NCBI RefSeq assembly: GCF_902806685.2
Contig: NC_048539.1
Coordinates: 4,972,501 to 5,036,500, forward strand
DNA from: Maniola hyperantus
Lineage: Eukaryota > Arthropoda > Insecta > Lepidoptera > Nymphalidae
DNA: 64,000 nucleotides
Direction of reading: 5' to 3'
The notes beneath the pieces were generated by a model. That model was not told the origin of the DNA. It was given only the letters and a program-made list of their open reading frames with translations, and did not search any database. The position numbers and the translations under genes are program-made. Each line of letters starts with the position of its first letter. Position 1 is the first letter of the stretch. Shown one piece after another: positions 9,598 to 20,218 of this stretch.

Positions 9598-12500
9598 TTA
9601 GGGCATTTTATTCTCTAATACACTGTTAAGTTTCTCGAGCGCGTACATGAGGTTGGAGTACAGCCTCTTGTCGCAGCCCTGCTCGTCGATGGTGCTGAAC
9701 CGGAATGTACGGAAGTTCTTATCGAGGTCGATGTACGTCACTGCTTGCATCAACGGACACAGGATGATTTTCGTGTGATCTTGGAAGTTTATCTGGAAAT
9801 ACATTTTTGATATACAACGTTAGTTTTAGTGTACGCAAAACCTGAAAGTAGTTTGTTCAGAATCAGTAACAGAATCGATTGCAATAATTTTTACTACATG
9901 TTTTATTTTGAGCAAAAAATATTTTAAATCCTGCAAGTTACACAACATCTGGTTGAATGACCGCAAGCACCAGCTGATTTGAGTGGGAGCGCGCACGATC
10001 GACGCCAGCCGTCTCGTTCGCTCAGAGCCGCTTGCTTAGGGTGACCATATTTTTCAAGGACATTGACTCAACACAACAAGCTTATAACTTCGTAAATTTT
10101 CAATAAATATTTTTGAAATTTTGTATATCTATTCTGTATATAAAAATAGTCGTGTTTCGGTTTTTGCGTCAACTAAAGCTAATGCTGTATAGTAAACTGG
10201 TAAATAAAACGTTGTGTGCAATTTTAAGTAATTAAAATATCACTTGCTTTAATGGTGAAGGAAAACATCGTGAGTGACAATTTTATTAAACCCATACCTC
10301 TTATCGGTACTGGAACGCTAAATCGCTTAGCGGCACGGCTAAGCCGGTAGGGTGGTAACTAGCCCCGGCAGAAGCCTCCCACCAGAGCAGAGATAATTTA
10401 GAAATTATAAATTCCCAAATTGGAACGGGAATCGAACCCCGCACCTCCTGCTTGTAAAACTACAGCACTCACCATTGCGTCAAAAGGGACTAGTCAAATG
10501 AGCTACTTTTTATCAAACGTCAAAACGTTCGCTTAGCAAGGGAAATAGTACAATAGATGTGACGTCATAACTTAGTCTTATTTTCGTCGTACTTTTTTTG
10601 TTAAATCGATAATTGAAAATAGCAAATTTTTAAAAGTAGACGTGGATTTTATGAATTCCGGAAGACCCTCTATTTAATATAATTACTAAGAAATAATTTA
10701 TTTTTGACTTTCAGGCACCTTTCCAATTGCACAAAAAACTTTTTAAAACCGAAACTTACGCGGACGAAGTCGCGGTCATCACCTAGTATAATATATTGTA
10801 CAATAATATTGTAATGTGTTATATAATAATATTTAATTTGAGTTGTTACCTGTAAAGTTCCATTGGTCAGGTACATGATGACTGCAAGACTGGTCCTGAA
10901 CCATTGGTGCAAGTGGGGCAATCGTGCTAGCCCGTCGGTCTCTCGCACGGGAACCGATGCGCCTGACAAAATAAATACAAAATTATTAAGAGCACAATTA
11001 CCTTTTAGGCCGTAAAAAAATTACTCCTCACGTGCCATTTTAACTTTTTTGTCAAATTTTATGTCAAAAGTACGATTTTAGTCCTTACTTTAAAGGTGAA
11101 CCGTCCGACATATTTTTAGTATCATATCGACCATTTTTATGGAAAAAATCGCGAAAAAAACTTTTTCTCACTATTTTTCTTTCTATTTAGCATGGGCTTC
11201 CTCTCAGAATGAGAAGGGTTTAGGCCACAGTCTACCACGCTAAATAGTTCAGTAGTAGCCGGCGATAGTTTGATAATTGAATGCACAGGTGGTTACCAGC
11301 TTTCATAAGATGTTCAGTCATGTATCGTCGGAAGTAGGTGAGCAGCTTCATCTTCTTGTCAAGCTCCTGCGGGTATTCCTGCATGGTCATATACTGCTCC
11401 TGGCCTTGTCGGTTGATGTAGTGGACATTCCTATAAGGAAGATAGTACATTTAATTAGATGTACTAGATGATGTCCAATTCAGGTTTTGTACGATCCTGT
11501 GGGAACTTTTTCTTTTTTTTTCTCTTGTGGGAACTCTGCTTTTCGGGATAAAAAGTAATAACTTTTTATCCCAGAAAGAAAAAAGTTCCCACGAGAGAAA
11601 GAGAGAGAGAATAAATTTTAATATTCTCCATGGTTAAATATATCTATGCGAATAGTCACATTAAACTGTTAAGCAGTTGTGAGTAATTGGATGGCTATGG
11701 GTGTTTTGGGTGTCTACATGTGTATTGGATGGCTAGTGGCTACAGGTGTTTTGGGTAGTATAGATAGTTGCACAAAATATGGTGAAGAGTGCTTGCCAGC
11801 GGAACTTGGGCTGTTGCGAGTGGTTACTGATGTATCAGTTTACAACTGCAGTTTTGAGTCATTTAAGGTTTTGGATGGCTATAAGTGTTTTGGGTGGCTA
11901 CAGAGGTGTTTTGGGTAGCTACAGGTGTTTTTGATGGCTACAGGTGTTATTGGCATGTACAAGTGCTTTGGGTGGCTACAAGAGTTTTGGATGGCTACAA
12001 GTATTTTGGGTGGCTACAGGTGCTTTGGTACAGTTGTTTCGTGTGTACTCACACTCCGTTGGCCAGCATGATGAGCTTGGTGGTGTCGTTGAACATGACG
12101 CCCACGCTCTCGTCGCACAGCTGGTAGCCGAAGCCGTACTTGTCGCTGTAGTCCACCCACTTGCCCACCCACACCAGCGGTTGGGCAACTGGATCGCTCA
12201 TATCGTCGTTCAGGTGATCGCGACGATATTTGACCTGTAGGGTTGCATTACAGAACTCTTAATAAGGTATCTAATAGTTTTTTAAAATTATATTACTAGC
12301 CCTTGACTGCGATCTCACCTGGCGGTGATGGTATAGTCTAAGATTGAAGCGGGCTAACTTTGGGGGTGGAAATAAGTTTTGTTTCAATATTTTTAAAATA
12401 AGTTTAACTTCATTTCTTTATAAATTTAAAAATAGTAAGTAACGTCAGCAGCCAGCAGCATGCCAGGGCCGCGCTTCATCGTCGAATCCACTGCTATGAT

Positions 12501-15500
12501 GTTTTTGGTCAATTTTTACTATCATTTACCTGGCCGCCGAGTAGCGCTTTCAACTGGTCTCGCAGCGCCACGAGGTTCTGCTTGTGCGACAGCGGCTCCA
12601 CGGCGTGCGGTTCCAGCGGCATGCCGGGGCCGCGCTTCATCGGCGAATCCACTGCCATGATGTTTTCTGTCAATTATTATTAGTAACATTATTGCTATTT
12701 TTTTTTAAATTATAGTTTTTGTGAGACAAAATAGTATGCAGTAAAAAGCGAAGTTTCTACAGTACGCGACAGGTCGGGATGGCAATCGGGGAAGGAACGC
12801 CCTACACAACCGCACAGCCCCACGGATGACGTGCGGGGCGTCCCCCCGCCTCATACCCCGATTGCCATCTTAACCCGTCGCGGAATATTGATTCACGAAA
12901 CACCGTTATAAACTGATAAACGCAGCTATGTCGTCTGCGTAAATTACAGAAATGTAGAAGTCTATGGCAGAACATACCGTTGTTTTTGACTTCGTTGAGC
13001 GGCTTCCTGTGCACCGCCAGACCCTCGAGTTGGTCAGTCCTGGGCGCGGTGGTGAGGCAAGACAGCGGCAGCGCGGCAGGCATGATGCCGGACGTGAAGA
13101 ACTCGTGTTGCAGCAGTTTGTCGACTGGAGGCCGCTTCGCTGGGACGGACTGCAGCTGCATGATTATCATATTTGAAGCTGGCTTGCGAAGCGACGATGG
13201 GATCCTAAGAAAGAATTAATGCTTTAAGTGACTTGAGGGAAGTTACGTTGCTATACCCTATCCATGAAAAGAAGATAGTATAGAGCTCTTTCTGTTACGT
13301 GATCTCACAAATGATAGAGCCATAAATTTCAGTGAGCGCTAACTATTTTGAGACACCCAATCACAAACGAAACTGTTTTCTAAATTCATTTCGAATGTTT
13401 TAAAAAAACATCGAATTGAAGTTCGAAGGTTTTTTTGAAAACATGTTTGTCATTGATTGATTCAAAATGGTTAACGCCCACTGAGATTTTTGACTCTTAT
13501 CATTTGTATGAACTAACTTCTGTCCGCGGATACAGTATTAATTCGGTCACTCCGTTAGTCACAAACATGGATCGAAGTTGCGACTATGCGTATTACGGAC
13601 AGTGGATTAATATTTAGATGACAAAAGTTAAGCATCAAAAGTGTAACATACAAAATTACAAATTCAAGTTTTAAAACAATACAAGTCACAGCACAAAATG
13701 ATGATGATGGGTTCCCATTTGCTTGAAAATATTGAACATTTACCTATTTTAATACACAAACAGCAATTGACACATTTAGTTATTAGTTTCCTTTTGAACA
13801 TACACATTCATAGGTTGTTATACCTTATTCAGATATATATTGCAAATCTTGTTCTGAAGTGGTACAATTTCTATTTATTCTAACATAAGCGACATAGCTA
13901 CTTTCACACTATTCAAAGAGGACCGCGCATTTTGTCAGCACCATACGCAACATATTTTAATTCTCTGTTATTATATATATTTATTTACCAGAATTATTAC
14001 ATTTTGACTTAAAAGTTGTCCTGGCCCCTAAATAAATAAAAACAAACCGGCCAAGTGCGAGTCACGCTCGCGCCACAAGGGTTCCGTACTACGTCTTATT
14101 TTTTCGACATTTTGCACGATAATTCAAAAACTATGATGCATAAAAATAAACAAAAATCTGTTTTAGAATCCAGAGGTGAAGGCCTTTCATATGATACCAC
14201 ACTTGATATAGTTATCTTACTTCGATAATTGAAAATGCTAATTATTATTAGTTTGTGACCACAATTTAATTTTTTTTGTGTGATGTAACCACAAATTCAC
14301 GGTTTTCAGATTTTTCTCCTAATGCAATCTATAACACCCACCTACCTGCCAAATTTCATGATTCTAGGTCAACGAGAAGTACCCTGTAGGTTTCTTGACA
14401 GACAGACAGACAACAAAGTGATCCTATAAGAGTTCCGTTTTTCCTTTTGTGAGGTACGGAACCCTAAAAATAGGTACTTTATCGGTTACTTAGTTATAAG
14501 CTCAGTAAGTGGCAAGATCGGAGGAAATAGACCCGCGGACCTACCCCCAAGACCTTGGGCTGACCTAGAGGAAGTGGTCAATCTGTCAATCCAACCTATC
14601 TTTGAGAGTGTGCTCAGGAACTTCGTAACCATGTTCCCCCTTCACCATTTTATTACAGAACAGTCGGAAACCGTGAACATTTTCATCCTTATGTGGTTGA
14701 TATCCAATCCAAAAGTTTCTGATACGAACTGCTACGCTAAGGTGTAGAATTCGATTCTGGCGTTAGTGTATTCTGCCGCGTATAACCTAAATACCTACCT
14801 TCAAAACAACAGTGAATAGGCATCTTCGAAGAAAGCGCTCTCCAACCTATAGTCCAAGTTCGATCGTGCATGGCGTACGTCAACGTATGGCTGCAGTACT
14901 CCATGCACGATCAAACTTGAGCTTTGTACAACGTAAGAAGCTAAATACGTGAGGAATAAATACTTGTACGTACTACGTGAGTAAATAGTACAAAATACGT
15001 GAATAAATACGCGCGTAAAGCCAGTTTCTTCTACATTTATAAAGGGAAGAAGCTGTTTCGGCGTGAAGTACCGTTGAACTTTGTTAAGGATGCCAAGTTT
15101 CTTGCCACCAGTTTTTGCCTTGGATTCGATGCATTGTCCAAAGTTGAGATTGGACTATAGATAGGTAAGACGTTTGGTTAAGTGAAGGGCTTGCTATAAA
15201 ATGTCAACTAAAGTTACAGAATCTCCCTGCTGGAGTATATCCGTCGCGTACGGCGCGTATGGTGCTGACAGTTGTGCGATCAGCGTCAATGGCCAGGTGG
15301 GGTAACATCGCAGCGTTCCATCACCGTAACGTATAGTTTGAACCTGTAGCGTAGTTTCAGGGTGTTATCGTTGATAACCGCCTGCGCGTATCGAGTGCCG
15401 ATCGCGTGCCACGGCCCGGAGAGACACGCGTGCAGAGCTAGCTTTACCCCATCACTACGTAAACATACGCAGGGTTTAATAAAACCAAACTAACTTAATA

Positions 15501-18500
15501 AATAATAAAATATTAACTAACTTAGAAGGATGATAACCGATAAGTATGACCAGGTGACCGATCAATTGACAAAAAACAAATGACAAAGTTTCATTTCCCA
15601 AACAAATTTTGGCAAAATTATGAATCGTTTTATGATCGTTATAAAACTTATGTTTCTACAAATAATTCATTTGATAAAACAAATTACCAGACAAATTGTT
15701 ATTTCATAAAATATCATTTGACAAACAATTGATTTCTTTAATCGTGTTAATTAGTAAAACAACATATCGCACTTTTTTTTTGATAAAATGAATTGTTTGA
15801 TAAAATGAACTGTTTGATAAATACTTTAAGAATTCACTCAAATCTTTTATATGTCGACCGGGCCGACGGAAGAGACCGCTTACTATAATGGGGGGTCTCT
15901 TTCAACCCAGAAAAACGGAGCCCCTCCTCCGCTCCGTCGATGGGCCCCGGTCGACGAGAAGAGACCACCACTATGGTGGGGGGGTCTCTCTCATCCCCCC
16001 CGCTCTCACCATCAAGAGCGAGCGAAGCGAGCTCGGGACTTGGGGCACTCCGACTCGGAACGGTTAGGTTAGAAGGGGATGGCGGGGTCTGTAAGACCCC
16101 GCCATCCCCTTCGTGGGTTATTTCTTTTGTTACCACCCAGAAAAAAGGAGCCCCATGATATTATTGATGCGTTGCATAGGGGTTTGCATATGTATGCAAA
16201 ACAGACTTTTTGTATGTTTTTTGTTAATTAGTTATTTTATCGAATAATAAATTTATCATCTATTATTTTGTAAAATCGCGAATTTGAAAAACAAATTATT
16301 TGGTGAAATAATAAATTTTTAAAAATTTGGAAAGTTAAACATTTGTGAATAGAATATTTGTCAAATGATCTTTTGTAAAATGATATGTTTGCGGTATACG
16401 ACGTTTGTGATTTGATTAGTTTTTCAAAAGTTTTTGGTGAACTGATAATTTGTCATACGTTTTTTGTCATTCATTAGTGAACCGTATGACCAATCTGCTG
16501 AGTGAATGAATCAGAAGTATATTTTGTACACAATAATACGTCAATTTTGTTTCTTTTAGAGCTAGCTTTACCCCATCACTACGTAGGTAAAACATACGCG
16601 GTGTTTAATAAAATCAAAGTAACTAAGTAAAAATAAAATGTTAACTTTAAAAAAAAACTTATGAAAGAATGATGATAACCCATAAGTATGACCAATCTGT
16701 CAACATTGAATGAATCAGAAATATATTTTGTACACAATAACACTTCAATTTGGTTAAAAAAAAATGTTTGGCTACAGGCTTGCTTTAAAATGCCGAGTTA
16801 CAGAAGAATTACAGTTACAGGTTTGATTTTTCAGGAATAAAAAGCAGGCTACTTTTTATTCCTGAAAAATCTCTTCTCTCGTATGTCTCTCGAATGCAAG
16901 CTACCTCAATACCAAAATCGTGCAATCGACTTTTTTCACTGGGATTTAAGTTTTCTAAAAATCCTGTAGGAACTCTATGATTTTCGGGTATAAAAAGTCC
17001 TATGTTCTGTCGGTTTGCAAGTTAGCTCTGTACCAAATTTCGTTAAAATCATTTAACCAGATGGGTCTTATAAGTATGGATGTGTGTGTGTTTGCAATAA
17101 ATAAACATACCTGTATTCACACAGCTTGATCCTCTTGTAAGTGTCTTTCAGGCTGGAGGTTTCAAATGGTGGCTTGCCGACCAGCAATGTGTACATGATG
17201 CATCCCAAACTCCAGATGTCAACTTCAAATGAGTGACCAGTCTTTGACAATATTTCTGGTGCGATATAATTTGGTGTACCGCATAAAGTCCTCTTTCTCT
17301 CTCCTAAAATGCAACCCATTATTGGGTATTATACAAGACTGACCAGACTTTCGACTTTTTTTGGGGTTCTGTACCCTTAAAACAGGACCCTATTACTAAG
17401 ACCGTCCGTCTGTCTGTCACCAGGCTGTATCAGGAACTGTGATAGTTAGACAGTTGAAATTTAAAATTTTCACAGATGTTGTATTTCTGTTGCCGCTTTA
17501 ACAAAAAATACTAAAAATTCTAAAAAAACAGAATAAAATAAATATTTAAGGGGGCTCCCATATACAACAGACATGATTTTATTGCTGTATTTATAGATAA
17601 TGGTACAGAATCCTTCGAGCATGAGTCTGACTCACACTTGGCCAGTTTTTTAAAATTTACAGACTAGCATTTGGCTGCAATCAAACTTGCTAGCAAATGA
17701 TGATACAGCCTAAGATGGAGCATGCTTGCCTAGAAGATGCATATATAAGAATGGAACTAGAACTGGCCTAACATTTTGATCTTGGTGTAAAACTGCTGTC
17801 AACCTTTTATATCAAGCCAATAGCTAGATAGCCAGGTTTACACTCAGGCCTGGAAGATGAGTTATAGACTGGAGAAGTCACAATACTTATAAGTTGCAGT
17901 GATTCTAGGGACAACTAGCCCATCAATGAAAACTTAAGCAAAATGTTATTATAACTATTTTTAGCTTTCGCTGATGCGTCTATATTAGAAGTGCTTTGAG
18001 TTTTCCAAATGTTTGTCTAATTTATTCTTGAACTGGTTAACAGAACTTGACATAACCACATCCTTAGGCAATTTATTCCACATGTGCACAACTCTGTTGG
18101 TCAGAAAGTGTTTTAATGGATTTGACGATGCCAATTAATATTGTAGCTTCTTATTATAGTAATTATTTATTTATTTATATATGCTATTTAAAGTTTCTCT
18201 TACCGTCATATTCAATTTTAGCCGCAAGGCCAAAGTCCCCAATCTTAACATGTAAATCATCGTCAAGGAACAGATTCCCGAGTTTAAGATCCCTGTGTAT
18301 GATCCGCTGGCTGTGCAAGTACTGCACGCCCAATAGTATCTGATGCATGTAGTACCTAGTCTCTGGCTCTGTGATGGCTTTCCTACGTTTGTGAAGTTCC
18401 ATCATAGACTGTTGAATATATGACACATAAGATACATTACATACATACACAAGACACATTAAGAACTAGCTTTACCTATATAAACACTAGCTTATGCTCG

Positions 18501-20218
18501 CGACTTCGTCCACGTGGAATACACAAATTTCAAACCCCTATATTATCCCCTCCAGGGTTAAATATTTGAAAATCCTCTTAGCGGATGCCTACGTCATAAT
18601 AGCTATCTGCATATTAATCCGTCCAGTAGTTTGAGCTGTGCGTTGATAGATCGGTCAGTCAGTCAGTCAACTTTTACTTTTATATAATTATATAGATTTT
18701 TATTTTAAAGAGGTTACTCTTTAACTATTATAAAATTACTACTGTATATATATCCGTACTGCTTCGGTGCAGTGTTGTATATACAACAGGATGCCTACAT
18801 TGGCTCCCCAGCAATACTTCCTGAAGTCCTTGCAGACCTGGGTGGCCTGCTTGGATTCTGGAGTGATCCAAACAGGGAGCCACACCAATAGATGGCTATG
18901 TGCGGAAAAGCAACCCAGGACAAACAGGACAATACGCATTCAAAGCAAAAAATCATACTTGCTGTGTGAAAGAATACTAGCTTTTATAATATTATCAAGA
19001 AGGGTACACATCTCTCTGCAGTGCCACTCACACTGCACCTGTCCATTGCAATCAATAATTATTGTCACAATCTCAACTTTTGTGATCATCATACATAAAG
19101 CTTCTCTATCTAAGGCCACCTCTTACAACTTCAGGTAACTAAGTCCTATTCACTTTATATTATCTAACCATTCGGATCTTTGTCCACCTGAAGCCTGTTT
19201 GCCTTCAATTCTTCCTCCCAACACTAATCTTGGAAACAAGAATTGAGCTCTAGGGTTTGATTAGGATTCTACAGCTACAGGATGATGATCACAATCTTTG
19301 ATTGGCCAAAATGTATAGTTGCAGCAAGACTGCAACACAATAACTTCAGCAAATCACAACAAATCACAGATTTTAACAATGATTGACACAGCTTTTTCGC
19401 AACTGACCAACTGTTTTGTTTCCAGTATAAGGACATAATTTTTTACAAAGCTGTATGCAAAAAAGAGTACACCAAACAATATCTTAAATCAACTTAAAAT
19501 ATAATGTAGTGTTGAAATAAACTTGTTAATACTCACTCTCCTTTTGCAGAGTTCGAGTATAATATAAATGTTGAGATGGTCCTCAAAAAAGTTGTGGAAG
19601 CCGACAACATGCTTATGCTGTAAGGATCTGTGAATATCTATCTCTTGGGACATTTTGTCTCTTTGGCTTGACTTTACCATCAGTTTCTTTGACACTATTT
19701 TACCAGCATACACCTGTTTCGTTACTAAGTCCTGTATTTCATAGCATTTTGCAAAGCCACCCTAAAATAGATAGAAACAGAGGTAAATAAAGAATCTAAA
19801 CAAAAAATAGTAGAAATATGCATTCAAGTTTTAGGTCACAATAGACAGTTTTTAGTTCAACATTTTGGTTACGGGTATTTCATTATGACAATAGTTTAGT
19901 TAATTGTTCAACAATTATTGTTGCTGAAAAACTACTACAGTTCATAAAACTTTACTAAGTTTACTAGACACTTCTAGTAAAACGTAACGGTTACACTAAC
20001 GAATATTTAGTGCTTTGATAACTATATTTAAGGCTAACCTTTCAATAAACTACAAATAAATAGATTTTATAATAACTCTAGAAATAGAATTAATCAAGAA
20101 AAGTAGAATAAAAACTCACCTTTCCAAAGAATCGCAATCTTTGATATGCACATTGTGTTTGGGGATCATGGATAATTTCAGGAATTTCCTTCTTTTCCTC
20201 TTCTTTGATTGTCGTCAT
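9598..20218 (-). CDS. polo: Polo-like kinase 1 (serine/threonine protein kinase Polo)
   Basis: Ten exons on the minus strand, all GT-AG: 20120-20218, 19537-19761, 18204-18408, 17111-17303, 12978-13204, 12530-12666, 12053-12234, 11297-11430, 10850-10962 and 9598-9792. They give 569 residues (fly Polo is about 576). The kinase has a glycine loop across exons 1-2 (GKGGFAKCY, about 32-40), lysine K54, the HRDLKLGN loop with D148, DFG at 166-168, and T182 in RTLCGTPNY, at the same number as the activating threonine of fly Polo. A D-box-like RKPL sits at 307-310. Polo box 1 starts near residue 380 (WVGKWVDYSDKYGFGYQL). Polo box 2 includes QDHTKIIL, whose H511 and K513 match the phosphopeptide pincer. 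The family drives centrosome maturation, spindle assembly and cytokinesis. AATAAA overlaps the last codons (9601-9610). Introns hold a minisatellite, a decayed exon copy and several transposons. Confidence 0.97.
10223..10490 (-). mobile_element. SINE-A partial copy next to a SINE-B fragment, polo intron 9
   Basis: 10284-10490 in reverse carries 'gggttcgattcccgtt' (B box) and the 'gggtggtaactagcc' block. Just upstream, 10223-10275 is a scrap of SINE-B ('taattaaaatatcacttgct'). Confidence 0.8.
11170..11245 (-). repeat. SINE-B tail fragment, polo intron 8
   Basis: The blocks 'cctctcagaatgagaagggt' and 'agtctaccacgct' match SINE-B. Confidence 0.7.
11520..11600. repeat. Imperfect palindrome derived from Lep-A, polo intron 7
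   Basis: The segment around 'gggataaaaagt-aata-actttttatccc' folds back. The outer arms 'ctcttgtgggaact' and 'agttcccacgagag' also pair. Confidence 0.75.
11691..12031. repeat. Degenerate minisatellite next to polo exon 7
   Basis: Variants of 'ggctacaggtgttttgggt' (about 18-20 bp) repeat across the region, most regularly at 11870-12030. The array stops about 20 bp from the exon 7 splice donor at 12052. Long plus-strand frames here are by-products of the repeat. Confidence 0.85.
12299..12358 (-). repeat. SINE-A tail fragment, polo intron 6
   Basis: It reads 'cccttgactgcgatctcacc' to 'gaagcgggctaac', the reverse of the SINE-A 3' end. Confidence 0.8.
12452..12516 (-). pseudogene. Decayed duplicate of the start of polo exon 6
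   Basis: Plus-strand bases 12452-12516 match 12612-12676 with about ten mismatches. The source covers the first 55 bases of exon 6 plus its acceptor. In the copy, the acceptor sequence 'gacag' has become 'gacc', so the original splice site is gone. The copied codons stay open but carry amino-acid changes, for example MAVDSPMKRGPGMP against IAVDSTMKRGPGML. The copy lies in the intron just downstream of exon 6. Confidence 0.85.
12765..12882. mobile_element. MITE-F, snap-back, polo intron 5
   Basis: Arms 'cgcgacaggtcgggatggca' and 'tgccatcttaacccgtcgcg' enclose a GC-rich middle. Related copies are at 31675-31820, 46100-46190 and 47277-47425. Confidence 0.8.
13205..15433. other. Polo intron 4, left part
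   Basis: 13205-14040 shows no recognisable feature. 14045-14470 is a Lep-B copy. 14840-14925 holds inverted arms around 'gttcgatcgtgcatgg' and 'ccatgcacgatcaaac'. No exon-like reading frame is seen. Confidence 0.6.
15434..16760. repeat. Tandem duplication, first copy split by a transposon
   Basis: Copy 1 is 15434-15552 plus 16493-16545; copy 2 is 16559-16760. Both begin 'gagctagctttaccccatca', contain 'taagtatgacca' and continue through 'tgaatgaatcag' and 'atattttgtacacaata'. Copy 2 is uninterrupted. Confidence 0.88.
15553..16483. mobile_element. 931-bp inverted-repeat transposon with 9-bp target duplication and a GC-rich core
   Basis: The 9-mer gtatgacca lies at 15544-15552 and again at 16484-16492. 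The ends are related inverted repeats (GGTGACCG... and GGTTCACT... read inward), best matched at 'gacaaaaaac'. The outer thirds are full of 'tttgataaaa/tttgacaaa' variants. The middle (about 15850-16155) is GC-rich, with internally repeated 'gaagagacc', 'ggggtctct' and 'cccagaaaaa' blocks and a hairpin around 'ggcggggtct-gtaa-gaccccgcc'. There is no transposase. A 9-bp duplication with GG ends would suit a Merlin- or Mutator-like element; this is inference. Confidence 0.88.
16825..16871. repeat. Perfect hairpin, 20-bp arms, 7-nt loop
   Basis: 16825-16844 (gatttttcaggaataaaaag) and 16852-16871 are exact reverse complements. The sequence is Lep-A-like (ataaaaagtagcct), so the hairpin seems to have formed inside a Lep-A remnant. 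Confidence 0.92.
16945..17075. repeat. Lep-A fragment, polo intron 4
   Basis: Shares 'aaaaatcctgtaggaactct', 'ggtataaaaagtcctatgtt' and 'gctctgtaccaaatttcg' with Lep-A. It ends about 35 bp from polo exon 4. Confidence 0.75.
17352..17658. repeat. Lep-C copy, uninterrupted, polo intron 3
   Basis: It runs from 'ggggttctgtacccttaaaa' through 'gacagttgaaattt' to 'cacttggccagttttt'. It is the unbroken counterpart of 42418-42902. Confidence 0.8.
18409..19536. other. Polo intron 2
   Basis: 18480-18700 is a Lep-D copy. 18740-19140 is open on both strands (123 codons plus, 66 codons minus) with no recognised similarity. 19270-19430 is a diverged MITE-D. Confidence 0.6.

Noticed and set aside
11679..12240. 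Overlapping plus-strand frames of 79, 80 and 98 codons
   Set aside because: They come from the minisatellite and from the antisense of polo exon 7.
12802..13176. 122-codon minus frame read as one gene
   Set aside because: It is polo exon 5 read through its donor into the intron; plus-strand frames here are antisense of the exon.
15834..16158. Three overlapping frames of 72-100 codons in a GC-rich block
   Set aside because: They fall inside the core of the 931-bp transposon, on both strands, and look like composition effects.
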